Shown piece after piece: positions 34,144-43,490 of a stretch of 64,000 nucleotides of DNA (within the stretch, counting starts at the first letter, position 1; each line of letters opens with the position of its first letter). Source of the DNA: Bog-473 sp963745175 (GTDB taxonomy: Bacteria; Actinomycetota; Acidimicrobiia; Acidimicrobiales; RAAP-2); contig CAVUWK010000010.1 of assembly GCA_963745175.1 (NCBI GenBank), positions 124,001 through 188,000 of the forward strand, in the 5' to 3' direction. A program made the translations under genes and the position numbers. The notes beneath the pieces are model-generated. The model worked only from the letters and a program-made list of their open reading frames with translations, ran no database searches and had not been told where the DNA came from.

Positions 34144-36498
34144 ATGGTCGCCGAGACGTCACTACGTGACCGGCGCAGCCGGCTGCTGGCTGAGCCTGGG
34201 CTGAAGGGCCAAGAATTCTGTCGCCGATACGCCGCCGAGGCCGACGCCTGGCTCTCGGACCTGGCCGAGCGCGCCGCCGGCGACAACAAGCGCCACCTGG
34301 CCTTGGTCGCGGTCGGCGGCTACGGCCGTAGCTCGCTGTGCCCCTACAGCGACCTCGACGTGATGCTGGTCCACAACGGCCACAGGGAGATCGGAAAGGT
34401 CGCCGACGCCATCTGGTACCCGGTGTGGGACGAGGGTGTCCACCTCGACCACTCGGTCCGCCGTCCATCCGAGGTGCTCCACGTCGCCGCCGAGGACGTG
34501 CGGGTGGCACTCGGCCTCCTCGACGGCCGGCTTGTCTGGGGCGAGCCCAGGGTCGCCGAGCCACTCCTCGACAAGGCCCGCGCCGCGTGGCGCGACCGCC
34601 TGGGGACCCGGTACCTCCCTCTGCTCGAGATGCAGATGGCCGAGCGTCGCGCCACCGCCGGCGACGTGGCGTTCCTGCTCGAGCCCGACCTCAAAGAGAG
34701 CCACGGCGGCCTACGTGACGTCAGCGTGCTGCGCGCCATCTCGGCCTACGCGCCTCTCCTGGCCGAGTATGCCGATGTGGCCTCACTCGGAGACGCGGCC
34801 GCGCTCCTCACCGACATCCGGGTCGAGCTGCACCGCCTTGCCCACCGCGAGCACGACAAGCTGCTGCTGCAGGACCAGGACCAGGTGGCGTCCGCGCTCG
34901 GGTTCGCCGACGCCGACGCCCTCATGCTGGCCGTCTCGACTGCCGGCCGGCAGATCGCCTGGGTGAGCGACGAAGTCTGGCGCCGCCGGCGCCTGTGGGA
35001 TCCGAGCCCGCCGCCGAAGCGTCGTTTCCGCCGAGGTTCGCCCGATCGCGGTACGCGCCCTGCACCCCCGGAGCTCGGCCCCGACATGGTCGAGATCGAT
35101 GGCGAGATCGCCCTGACTCCGCTTGCGCCCGTGTCCGACGATGCATCGCTGCCGTTGCGGCTCGCCGCCACTGCCGCGCGGCTGGAGCGGCCCATCGCCA
35201 GGGGATCGCTGCACCGCTTGGCCGACCGTATGCCCCCACCCGGAGACCCATGGACGGACAAGACCCGCACGACACTCGTCACCCTTCTCGGGCTGGGACG
35301 GCCGGCCATCGACCAGATCGAGTCGCTCGACCAACACGGCCTGCTGGTGCGTCTCATCCCGGAGTGGGCCGCCGTCCGCAACAAACCCCAGCGCAACGCC
35401 TACCACACGTTCACCGTGGACCGTCATCTCCTGGAGGCCGCGGCACTCGCCGCCGAGCTGACGGACACCGTGGAGCGGCCGGACCTGCTTCTGGTCGGCA
35501 CGCTCCTGCATGACATCGGCAAGGGCTTCCCGGGCGATCACACCGCGGTGGGCATGGAGGTGGTCGAAACCATCGCCACGCGCATGGGGTTCGATCCAGC
35601 CGATGTCGCCGTCCTGGTCGACCTCGTGCGGAATCATCTCCTGCTGCCCGACACCGCCACCCGGCGCGACCTCGACGATCCCACCACCATCGCCCGCGTC
35701 GCGCGGGCCGCCGGGGACAGGCTGACACTGCACCTGCTGGCCGCCCTGACCGAGGCGGACAGCAGAGCAACCGGTCCCTCGGCGTGGGGCGCCTGGAAGG
35801 CCGGCCTCGTCGCGGACCTCGTCGCGCGCACCGATCGCATGCTCAAAGGGGAGACGGAGCCGGCCGGGCCGGACCGCATCGTCACCGCCAACCGGGAGCT
35901 CATGACAGAGGTCCGTGCGACGGGGCTCCCATCGGTCTCGCTCCAGCCGCCCCACGTCATCGTGGCTGCACCGGATCGGCCCGGCCTCTTCTCCTCCGTG
36001 GCCGGCGCGCTCGCGCTCAACGGGATGGACGTGCGGGCCGCCAACGTCAGCGGCGAGGACGGCGTCGCCGTCGAGATGTTCACCGTCGAGGTGGCCCGTG
36101 GGACCTGGCCCGACACCGCCAAGCTCCGCGAGGACCTGGCGGCCGTGCTCTCGGACCGTTTGGCCCTCGGCGAGCGCCTGTCCGAGCGCGAGCGTACCTA
36201 CCCGCTTCGGCGCGGCTCGGCCGCCCACCTGCCCGGGAGCGACGTCAACGTGGACAACGACGCCTCCGAGACCGCCACCGTGCTCGAGGTCCGTGCCCCC
36301 GACGAAATCGGTCTGCTCCATCGGATCACCCGGGCCCTCTTCGACGCCGGGCTCGATGTGGTCTCCGCCCGGGTCTCCACGCTGGGTGAAATGGTCGTTG
36401 ACGCCTTCTATGTCCGGGAGTCCGGCGGGTCCAAGGTCACCGATGCCAGCCGGCTCACAGAAATCAGCAACGCAATAAGGGCGGAATTGGGTCTTTAG
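34144..36498 (+). CDS. glnD: [Protein-PII] uridylyltransferase / uridylyl-removing enzyme
   Basis: 784 residues. The nucleotidyltransferase motif GGYGRSSLCPYSDLDVML lies near residue 58. It is followed by the GlnD linker (FLLEPDLKESHGGLRDV), an HD domain (LLVGTLLHDIGKGFPGDH), and two C-terminal ACT domains (VIVAAPDRPGLFSSVAGALA and LEVRAPDEIGLLHRITRALF). It senses glutamine and modifies PII to regulate nitrogen assimilation. The usual upstream amtB and glnB are absent; tRNA-Cys and a small membrane protein gene stand there instead. Confidence 0.95.
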   Translation: MVAETSLRDRRSRLLAEPGLKGQEFCRRYAAEADAWLSDLAERAAGDNKRHLALVAVGGYGRSSLCPYSDLDVMLVHNGHREIGKVADAIWYPVWDEGVHLDHSVRRPSEVLHVAAEDVRVALGLLDGRLVWGEPRVAEPLLDKARAAWRDRLGTRYLPLLEMQMAERRATAGDVAFLLEPDLKESHGGLRDVSVLRAISAYAPLLAEYADVASLGDAAALLTDIRVELHRLAHREHDKLLLQDQDQVASALGFADADALMLAVSTAGRQIAWVSDEVWRRRRLWDPSPPPKRRFRRGSPDRGTRPAPPELGPDMVEIDGEIALTPLAPVSDDASLPLRLAATAARLERPIARGSLHRLADRMPPPGDPWTDKTRTTLVTLLGLGRPAIDQIESLDQHGLLVRLIPEWAAVRNKPQRNAYHTFTVDRHLLEAAALAAELTDTVERPDLLLVGTLLHDIGKGFPGDHTAVGMEVVETIATRMGFDPADVAVLVDLVRNHLLLPDTATRRDLDDPTTIARVARAAGDRLTLHLLAALTEADSRATGPSAWGAWKAGLVADLVARTDRMLKGETEPAGPDRIVTANRELMTEVRATGLPSVSLQPPHVIVAAPDRPGLFSSVAGALALNGMDVRAANVSGEDGVAVEMFTVEVARGTWPDTAKLREDLAAVLSDRLALGERLSERERTYPLRRGSAAHLPGSDVNVDNDASETATVLEVRAPDEIGLLHRITRALFDAGLDVVSARVSTLGEMVVDAFYVRESGGSKVTDASRLTEISNAIRAELGL

Positions 36499-36531
36499 TC
36501 CCGCAAACTCCCAAGTAGAATCCCGGCTGCG

Positions 36532-37659
36532 ATGACCGGAGAACACGTGCGCACCCGAAGTGGCCCCCGGCGGTGGGTGGTCGTCACCGTGTGTGCCGCC
36601 GCGCTCGTGGTCGCCGCGGGCGGGTTCGTCGCGTTCGACCGGTTGCACAGCAATCAGGCCTCGGCGACCCCGGCGGCCCCGCCTCCCGCCCTCACCGTCG
36701 CGTCCGTGTCGCCCACCGGAGCCAACGTCGCCGCCGGCTCCACCGTCGCCGTGCAGTTCTCCACCGACCTTGCCCCGGGCAGCCCCATGCCGACGCTCAC
36801 CCCGCCGGTCGCCGGGTCGTGGGCCGTGCTGTCGCCTTCGCTGCTCGAGTACCAGGCGAGCGGGCCGCTCGTGCCGGGCGCGACCGAGACGGTCACCGTT
36901 CCCGGCGGGCCGAGCGGCGTCGTGGGCTCGGAGGGCCAGCACCTGGCACAGACGGTGACGTCACAGTTCTCCGTTGCGCCCGGTTCCATCCTCCGGCTGC
37001 AGCAGCTGTTGGCGGAACTGGGCTATCTCCCCCTCACGTTCACGCCGGCATCGCCGTTGACGTCGCCCACCCAGGAGGGCAACGACCAGGTGGGGTCCTT
37101 CACCTGGCGCTGGCCGAACCAACCGCTCTCGCTGTTGACCCTGTGGACACCAGGCACCAATAACGTCATCACCCAGGGCGCCGTCATGAACTTCGAGTCC
37201 CAGAACAATCTGAAGACCGACGGGGTCGCTGGCCCTGAGGTGTGGACGGACCTCCTTGCGGATGTGCAGAGCGGGAAGGGCGACGCGCTGCCCTGGGACT
37301 ACGTCCTCGTGAGCCAGTCCCGCCCCGAGACCGCCACCGTCTACAAGGACGGGTCCGCCGTCTACAGCACCCCGGTCAACACCGGCGTGGCCGGAGCTCC
37401 CACCGAGAACGGCACCTGGCCTGTCTTCGCCCGCTACACCGTGACCACCATGACCGGAACCAACCCGGATGGGTCGCATTACTCCGACCCCGGGATCCCG
37501 TGGGTGAGCTACTTCCACGGGGGGGACGCCCTGCACGGCTTCGTGCGTTCCTCCTACGGCTTCCCTCAGAGCGACGGCTGCGTGGAGATGCCGATCGCCA
37601 ACGCCCAGACCGTGTTCCCGCTGACACCGCTGGGGACCCTGGTCACCGTCCAGGCGTAA
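36532..37659 (+). CDS. L,D-transpeptidase (YkuD) with N-terminal membrane anchor
   Basis: 375 residues. A transmembrane segment near residues 16-34 is followed by a Pro/Ala linker and an Ig-like domain (SPTGANVAAGSTVAVQFSTD). A peptidoglycan-binding-like segment (ILRLQQLLAELGYLPLT) comes next, then the YkuD catalytic domain with HGFVRSSYGF and SDGCVEMP, which supplies the active-site histidine and cysteine. It forms 3-3 cross-links or attaches proteins to peptidoglycan outside the membrane. It is followed by the sortase gene, so the pair acts at the cell wall. Confidence 0.9.
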   Translation: MTGEHVRTRSGPRRWVVVTVCAAALVVAAGGFVAFDRLHSNQASATPAAPPPALTVASVSPTGANVAAGSTVAVQFSTDLAPGSPMPTLTPPVAGSWAVLSPSLLEYQASGPLVPGATETVTVPGGPSGVVGSEGQHLAQTVTSQFSVAPGSILRLQQLLAELGYLPLTFTPASPLTSPTQEGNDQVGSFTWRWPNQPLSLLTLWTPGTNNVITQGAVMNFESQNNLKTDGVAGPEVWTDLLADVQSGKGDALPWDYVLVSQSRPETATVYKDGSAVYSTPVNTGVAGAPTENGTWPVFARYTVTTMTGTNPDGSHYSDPGIPWVSYFHGGDALHGFVRSSYGFPQSDGCVEMPIANAQTVFPLTPLGTLVTVQA

Positions 37660-37708
37660 AAAAGGGCGAACGGGGCTGGGCCTCGGGCCGCTCTAATCTC
37701 TCAACCTG

Positions 37709-38623
37709 ATGTCTACGTTGCGACGGGTCGTCGACATCTTCGGGCGGATCCTCATCGGCCTGGGGGTCCTGCTGCTCCTGTTCACCGCGTATCAGATCTG
37801 GGGCACCGCGGTGCAGGAGGCCCGCACCCAGTCCGGGCTGCGAACCCAGCTCCAGCAGGAGACGAACAGCCAGGCCATCCGCCAGGCCCTGGCCCAGGAG
37901 TCCGCGCTCGACAAGCTGCCGACGGGACCGCCCCAGACTGCTCCACGGACGACGGACCCGGCCGAGGGCAACCCGGTCGGCGACATCCGCATTCCGGTCA
38001 TCGGCATCAACCAGGTCGTCGTCGAAGGCACCAACACGCCCGATCTGCGCAAGGGTCCCGGCCACTACATCGGCACGCCCCTGCCGGGCCAGGCCGGCAA
38101 TGCCTCCATTGCCGGCCACCGGACCACCTACGGCCATCCGTTCTACAACCTCGACTCGGTCAAGGTCGGTGACCCCATTGTTCTGACCACGCTCCAGGGC
38201 ATCTTCGTCTACGACACCACCAGAAGCTTCGTCGTCTCCCCCAGTGACGTCAGCGTGGTCGACAACGTGCTCGGCAACGAGCTCACCCTCACGACCTGCA
38301 ATCCGCGCTTCAGCGCCTCGACCCGCCTCATCGTCAAGGCCACGCTGGCCCACTCCCAGCTGTTCCCGAACTCGGGCCTGCCCGTGGCCACGCTCCATGC
38401 GGACCCGAAGAGCCAGGATCTGGCGGGCAACTCCAATGTCGAGCTCACCGACGCGTTGTTCTGGGGATTCATCACGGTCCTGGCCGTGGCGGGGATCCTT
38501 TATGCGGCGTACCGCTTCCGGCGGCGGCGCTGGGTCATCTACGGCGTGGGCGTCGTGGGCACCCTGGTGCTGCTCTGGTTCTTCTTCGGGGCCCTCAGCC
38601 CGCTGCTCCCGGCCAGCTTCTAG
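37709..38623 (+). CDS. Class E sortase
   Basis: 304 residues. N-terminal membrane segment (ILIGLGVLLLLFTAYQIW), a coiled linker, then the sortase barrel with IRIPVIGINQVVVEG, the catalytic histidine in IAGHRTTYG (H137), and LTLTTCNPRFSASTR (C197, R206). Two further membrane segments at the C-terminus are usual in actinobacterial class E enzymes, which often recognise LAXTG-type signals. No obvious substrate gene is adjacent. Confidence 0.92.
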   Translation: MSTLRRVVDIFGRILIGLGVLLLLFTAYQIWGTAVQEARTQSGLRTQLQQETNSQAIRQALAQESALDKLPTGPPQTAPRTTDPAEGNPVGDIRIPVIGINQVVVEGTNTPDLRKGPGHYIGTPLPGQAGNASIAGHRTTYGHPFYNLDSVKVGDPIVLTTLQGIFVYDTTRSFVVSPSDVSVVDNVLGNELTLTTCNPRFSASTRLIVKATLAHSQLFPNSGLPVATLHADPKSQDLAGNSNVELTDALFWGFITVLAVAGILYAAYRFRRRRWVIYGVGVVGTLVLLWFFFGALSPLLPASF

Positions 38624-38628
38624 CGCCG

Positions 38629-39765
38629 GTGCTGGTTGAACAACCGCTGCCCGACCACTTCAGGGGCTTCGCGGCCGTCGTCGAGCGCGACGGCGGCACG
38701 ACGTACTCCGCCATATGCCGTGCCGTGGCGGACGATGCGCACGTGCTGTCGCTCCTCGACGGCGCGCCACTCCCCCAGCGGCGCCCACTGCTACTCCTAG
38801 CGGCGGTTCACTTCCTGCTCCTCTCCGGCATCGAGCACCCGCTCGCCGCGTTCTACGACACGGTGGCCAGCGTGCGCGGCACCCCGGCGGGGGGGCCTCC
38901 GGCCCGGGGCGACGTCGCCGCAGCGTTCGCCGACTTCTGCGCGCTGCACCGCGCCGAGGTCCAGCGCTTGGTCGCCACCCGCTCGACCCAGACCAACGAG
39001 GTCGGGCGCTGCACGTCCCTGCTGCCCGGCCTCTGCCACATCGCGTCGAGCTACGGGTGGCAGCAGCCCCTTTTCCTCCTCGACCTCGGCACCTCGGCGG
39101 GCCTCAACCTGCTCTTCGACGACTACGCCTACACCTACCGGGCTGCGCGGGGCGACGCGGTGCGCACGGCCGGGGCGGCTGGCGCGGCGGTCGCCCTCGA
39201 ATGCTCGGTGCGGGACGACCTCACGGACCTCCCGGAGCTCCGGCTGCCGGTCGTGGCCGAACGGGTCGGACTCGATCTCGCGCCACTCGACCCCTTGTCC
39301 GACGACGATGCTCGCTGGCTGCTGGCCTGCCAGTGGCCCGACAACCCGGCGCGCTTCGGCCGCCTGCGCGCCGCGCTGGCCAACGCGCGGGCGGCGGCGC
39401 GGCCCCCGCGCCTCGAGCGTGGCGACATGGTGACGGACCTGCCCCGGGTGGGCGCCACCATCCCCGGTCACGGCCCGCTGGTCGTGTTCCACTCCTGGGT
39501 GGCGGCCTACCTCGACGAGCAACAGCAACGCACCCTCGCCGAGCAGGTCGCCGCGCTCGGCGCGCACCGGCCGGTGCACCACCTCTACTGCGAGACGCCC
39601 TTCGAGACGCCCGGCCTGCCCACCCCGCCTTCACGGGTGCCCCGCGACGGGCCGGACCTGGCGACCGTGCTGGTCCACATCGGTCCCGGCGGCGCCGCGC
39701 CCGTGCGGCTCGCCGACACCCACCCGCACGGGTACTGGATCCGATGGTGGCCTGACGTGGGGTGA
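38629..39765 (+). CDS. DUF2332 family protein
   Basis: 378 residues. The family signatures ILSLLDGAP-like, LLAAVHFLLLSG and FCALHRAEVQRLVATRSTQT are followed by NEVGRCTSLLPGLCHIA, LFLLDLGTSAGLNLLFDDYA and LVVFHSWVAAYL. The LDLGTSAGLNL segment looks like a Rossmann methyltransferase-type motif, but no function is established. It starts six bases after the sortase stop and is probably co-transcribed. Confidence 0.85.
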   Translation: MLVEQPLPDHFRGFAAVVERDGGTTYSAICRAVADDAHVLSLLDGAPLPQRRPLLLLAAVHFLLLSGIEHPLAAFYDTVASVRGTPAGGPPARGDVAAAFADFCALHRAEVQRLVATRSTQTNEVGRCTSLLPGLCHIASSYGWQQPLFLLDLGTSAGLNLLFDDYAYTYRAARGDAVRTAGAAGAAVALECSVRDDLTDLPELRLPVVAERVGLDLAPLDPLSDDDARWLLACQWPDNPARFGRLRAALANARAAARPPRLERGDMVTDLPRVGATIPGHGPLVVFHSWVAAYLDEQQQRTLAEQVAALGAHRPVHHLYCETPFETPGLPTPPSRVPRDGPDLATVLVHIGPGGAAPVRLADTHPHGYWIRWWPDVG

Positions 39766-39881
39766 GGTCGATACGCCGGGACTGTGGCGCAACATGCGAG
39801 GGACTCGATGTCCGTCAGGGGAGCGCTTCCCCCTTCGGCGCCTGCTCTCAGTCGTAGGATCACCGAGTCGAGGGAGGGAGC

Positions 39882-41318
39882 GTGGAGATGAACAACTACG
39901 AGCCGTCGGACGGGGTTCGGCATATCCGGGACCAACTCGAGCATCCCATCATCGACAGCGACGGACACCTGATCGAGTTCCTCCCCCTCGTACGGGACCT
40001 GCTCGTCGATCTGGCCGACGAGTCGGTGGCGCAGCGCTTCGATGCCCTCGTGCACAGCGGTAAGACGCTTCAGGGAGTCAGCGACGAGATGCGCAAACGC
40101 CACGGCATCACCCAGACGCCCTGGTGGGGTATCCCCACCCGCAATACCCTCGACCGGGCAACTGCCATGCTCCCGCGCCTGCTCTACGAGCGCCTCGATG
40201 AGATTGGTCTCGACGTTGCCGTGTTGTATCCCACCTACGGACTCATCCCCATCCACATCATCGACGAGGAGCTGCGCCAAGCCATGGCGGCTGCGTTCAA
40301 CGTCTACCTCGCAGAGCAGTACGCCCCGTACGCCGACCGACTGATCCCAGTGGCCTGCATCCCCACGTTCACTCCCGAAGAGGCTCTGGCCGAGCTCGAA
40401 CACGCTGTCGTCGATCTCGGACTCCGGGCGGTCATGATGGGAGGTGCCATCCCGCGCCCGATTCCCGAAGGTGGTCCGGGGGCGACCTGGATGGACGGAC
40501 TCGGCCACGGCTCTCTCTACGACTACGACCCGCTTTGGCGGCGGTGCGCCGAGCTCGGGGTCTCCCCCACGTTTCACTCGACCGGCTCGGGGTGGGGCTC
40601 GCGGATGTCGACAAGCAATTTCGTCTACAACCACATCGGCAACTTCGCTGCCGCAGGCGAACTGACCGCTCGCTCGCTCCTCATGGGAGGGGTGCCACTG
40701 CGGTTCCCCCGACTCCGCTTCGCGTTCCAGGAGGGCGGCACCGCGTGGGCGTGCAACCTCTACAGCAACGTGATGGGGCACTGGGAGAAGCGCAATGCCG
40801 AAGCTGTGAAGCGCTACGACCCGGCCGAGCTTGACCTCGAGATGCTCACCTCGCTGTTCGACGACTTCGCGGAGGGTCGGGTCCGGGAACGCCTGAGCCG
40901 ACTCGACGAGGGCCTCGGCCTGCTGTCCGAGCCGATGGTCGAGGGGGCAAGCGTCGATGACTTCGCCGAATCCCTGATTCGTTCGCCCGAGGACATTCGC
41001 GAGGTGTTCAGCCGCCAATACTTCTTTGGCTGCGAGGCCGACGACCCCATGGCTGCAGTCGCCTTCGACGAACGGCTCAACCCGCTCGGGGCCCGCATAC
41101 CCGCCCTCTTTGCCAGCGACATCGGCCACTGGGACGTCCCGGACTTCCGCAACGTGCTCGAGGAGGCGTGGGAACTTGTCGAGCACGGCCTCCTCGATCC
41201 CGAGGGTTTTCGCCACTTCACCTTCGCCAATCCGGTGCGACTCTGGGCGGAGACGAACCCGGGATTCTTCGAGGGGACGTGCGTCGAGAAGGCGGTTACG
41301 GATGAACTCACCCCCTAA
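39882..41318 (+). CDS. Amidohydrolase family (Amidohydro_2-like) protein
   Basis: 478 residues. The N-terminal IIDSDGHLIEFLP carries the metal-site Asp-x-His found in this group. VLYPTYGLIPIHIIDEELRQ, VACIPTFTPEEALAELEHAV and PTFHSTGSGWG (His) follow, then RLRFAFQEGG and FASDIGHWDVPDF (terminal Asp). Relatives act on aromatic or amide compounds, with 2-amino-3-carboxymuconate decarboxylase-like folds. GTG at 39882 with GGGAGGGAG upstream; ATG 39888 is possible. Its stop overlaps the convergent VOC gene. Confidence 0.85.
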   Translation: MEMNNYEPSDGVRHIRDQLEHPIIDSDGHLIEFLPLVRDLLVDLADESVAQRFDALVHSGKTLQGVSDEMRKRHGITQTPWWGIPTRNTLDRATAMLPRLLYERLDEIGLDVAVLYPTYGLIPIHIIDEELRQAMAAAFNVYLAEQYAPYADRLIPVACIPTFTPEEALAELEHAVVDLGLRAVMMGGAIPRPIPEGGPGATWMDGLGHGSLYDYDPLWRRCAELGVSPTFHSTGSGWGSRMSTSNFVYNHIGNFAAAGELTARSLLMGGVPLRFPRLRFAFQEGGTAWACNLYSNVMGHWEKRNAEAVKRYDPAELDLEMLTSLFDDFAEGRVRERLSRLDEGLGLLSEPMVEGASVDDFAESLIRSPEDIREVFSRQYFFGCEADDPMAAVAFDERLNPLGARIPALFASDIGHWDVPDFRNVLEEAWELVEHGLLDPEGFRHFTFANPVRLWAETNPGFFEGTCVEKAVTDELTP

Positions 41319-41710
41319 GAGGGCCCGATCAAATCCCAACGATTGCCTGCGACGTCCAGAAACACTGCGACCCTTCCGTATGGCTCGGTGCGGGGAGGGG
41401 TGACGAACTCGACACCAACCGACGCCATCCTGCTTTGGGTCTGGTCGAAGTCATCGACGCGCAAAAAGAAGCCGACGCGACCAGCCACTTGGCCTCCAAT
41501 AATGGATGTTTGATCAACTCCATCAGCCCGTGCGAGCAAGACCCCGGTCTGACCTCCGGGCGGACGGACGACGACCCATCGCTTTGGATGTCCATCGCTG
41601 GTCACCGCGGGAGCATCCTCCACCAACTCAAATCCCAGCTTCTCGACGAAGAACTCGATCGCGGGGTCGTAGCTCTCTACAACGAGCGTGACCAGGTCTA
41701 CACGAGCCAT
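41315..41710 (-). CDS. VOC family (glyoxalase-like) protein
   Basis: 131 residues with a paired beta-alpha-beta fold: VDLVTLVVESYDPAIEFFVE near the start, VVRPPGGQTGVLLARA, then VGFFLRVDDFDQTQSRM and PYGRVAVFLDVAGNRWDLIG. Single-domain VOC proteins include lyases and resistance proteins; the ligand here is unknown. It is convergent with the amidohydrolase gene and overlaps its stop by four bases. Confidence 0.88.
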   Translation of the reverse strand: MARVDLVTLVVESYDPAIEFFVEKLGFELVEDAPAVTSDGHPKRWVVVRPPGGQTGVLLARADGVDQTSIIGGQVAGRVGFFLRVDDFDQTQSRMASVGVEFVTPPRTEPYGRVAVFLDVAGNRWDLIGPS

Positions 41711-41947
41711 CTGGAAAGTGTCTCACTGGAGGCGACCGATCGTCTTCGTTGGAGGTGAAGCTGGGATGAACGAGTCTCCACTGCCGATATTCATCCTTCA
41801 GTTCGGGGTGGAATTGCCAGATGACAAGGGCAAAACGTTCGCGAACGAGTGCCGGATCCGTGCTGACCACAGTCCGAACCAGGTCGGTCGCCTCTGACCA
41901 GCTCGGCGCCGTGTCCGAGCGGAGTGTGGCCGATAGCATCACCCGGC

Positions 41948-43463
41948 ATGGACGCCGACAACGACAAGCGGGATCCCTCTCGACCTGACGACCATCGGAG
42001 GCTCAGCCGCCGAACGCTCCTCGGGTATGCCGGCGCGGGCGCGGCCGCCGGTGCCCTCGGGCCGGTGCTCGCCGGCGGGGCGCTGTCCCGCGCCACAGCG
42101 GACCCACCGGTTCAGGGAGGCATGCCGGTGAGCCCCTCGTCGCCGCAGTACCCGGCACTCAAGGTCCTCGGGCGCAATGGCTTGCGGCTACCCGATTCGC
42201 TCCCTTTCCCGGATCTGCCCGCCGGCACCGACACCATGCCGACCATCGACCACGTGGTCGTGATCGTCATGGAGAACCATTCGTTCGACAACCTCCTCGG
42301 GATGCTCAGCCGGAGCGACGGATTCAAGCTCGGCCCCGGCGCACAGCCCACAGCGACTAACCCATATGCCGATGGCCGGATACAGCACGCGTTCCACATG
42401 CCGACGACGTGCCAGCTGCACGGCGCACCTGGCCAGGAGTGGTCGACATCCCATGTGGCGTACGACAACGGCGCCATGGACGGCTTCGTCCGTGGCTCGG
42501 GCCCGGTGGCGATGGGCTACTGGACCCAGAACGACATCCCGTTCACCTACAGCCTGGCGTCGACCTTCCCCCTCGCCGACCGCTGGTTCTGTTCCGTTCT
42601 CGGGCAGACGGATCCCAACCGCCGCTACCTGATCGCTGGGACCTCTGGTGGGATGACCGACGACGTCGGCCTCCCGTCTCAGACCGCCCTCCTGTCGCAG
42701 CCGGCAGCGAACGGGACAATCTTCCAGAGACTGACGTCGTACGGCATCGACTGGGCCAATTACCGCGACCTCATTCCCGTTCGGTGCGACACCCGAGCTC
42801 TACCCCATCAACGACACATCCTTGGAGTCGGGCACTCACCTACGGCCGTTCGCCAAGTTCTTCACCGATGCGGCGGCGGGAACGCTGCCGAGCTTTTCCT
42901 TCCTCGACGAGGACTTCGGCACGCAGTCCCAGGAGGATCCTCAGAACATCGTTGTGGGCGAGGCCATGCTGGCCCAGGTGGTCCAGGCAGTCGGCAACGG
43001 GCCGGGTTGGGCGCGATCGATACTCGTCATCACCTACGACGAACACGGTGGTTACTATGACCACGTGCCGCCGCCGGTTGCCCTCGCGCCAGACTCAATT
43101 GCCCCCGTCGTGGTGGGTAACGAGAGCACCTACGACGGTTTTGAGCGCTACGGGTTCCGCGTGCCCGGGCTCATCGTGTCTCCGTACTCGAAGCGACAGC
43201 ACGTCAGCCACACCGTGTTCGACCACACCTCGATGCTGGCGCTGGTGGAGCGGAAGTGGAACCTGCCGGCGATGACATTCCGCGACGCCAACGCGAACGA
43301 TCTCACCGACCTCATCGATCTCAACGCCATGGCCCGAAGCCAACCGATCTTCCCGGCGCTGCCGGCGTTGGCGGCTGCCGGCAACACGCCAGAGGCATTG
43401 GCGTGTTCGACAACGGGACCGGGGACGATACCTCCGCCGGGCAGCATCACTCCCGCTCCCTAG
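41948..43463 (+). pseudogene. Tat-exported phosphoesterase (phospholipase C / acid phosphatase family), frameshifted
   Basis: A twin-arginine signal (LSRRTLLGYAGAGAAAGALG) leads into the phosphoesterase family motifs HVVVIVMENHSFDNLLGMLS, QLHGAPGQEWSTSH, GYWTQNDIPFTYSLAS and NRRYLIAGTSGG in the first frame. The second frame continues from about 42,785 with ATPELYPINDTS, LPSFSFLDEDFG, ILVITYDEHGGYYDHVPPP and VSHTVFDHTSMLALVERKW. One missing base near 42,780 would restore a continuous protein of about 505 residues. Substrates would be phospholipids or phosphate monoesters outside the cell. Confidence 0.82.
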
Positions 43464-43490
43464 CCGAGCGGAAAGCGTGATGCGCCCGGG

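Noticed and set aside
34783..36942. 719-codon minus-strand frame opposite glnD
   Set aside because: Composition typical of an antisense shadow (Gly, Arg, His rich); glnD is certain.
39585..41339. 584-codon minus-strand frame opposite the amidohydrolase gene
   Set aside because: No family features; the plus-strand amidohydrolase is clear.
41628..41942. 104-codon minus-strand frame upstream of the VOC gene
   Set aside because: It overlaps the VOC gene start in another frame and has no family features beyond a plausible-looking ALVIWQFHPELKDEYRQW stretch; too weak to call.
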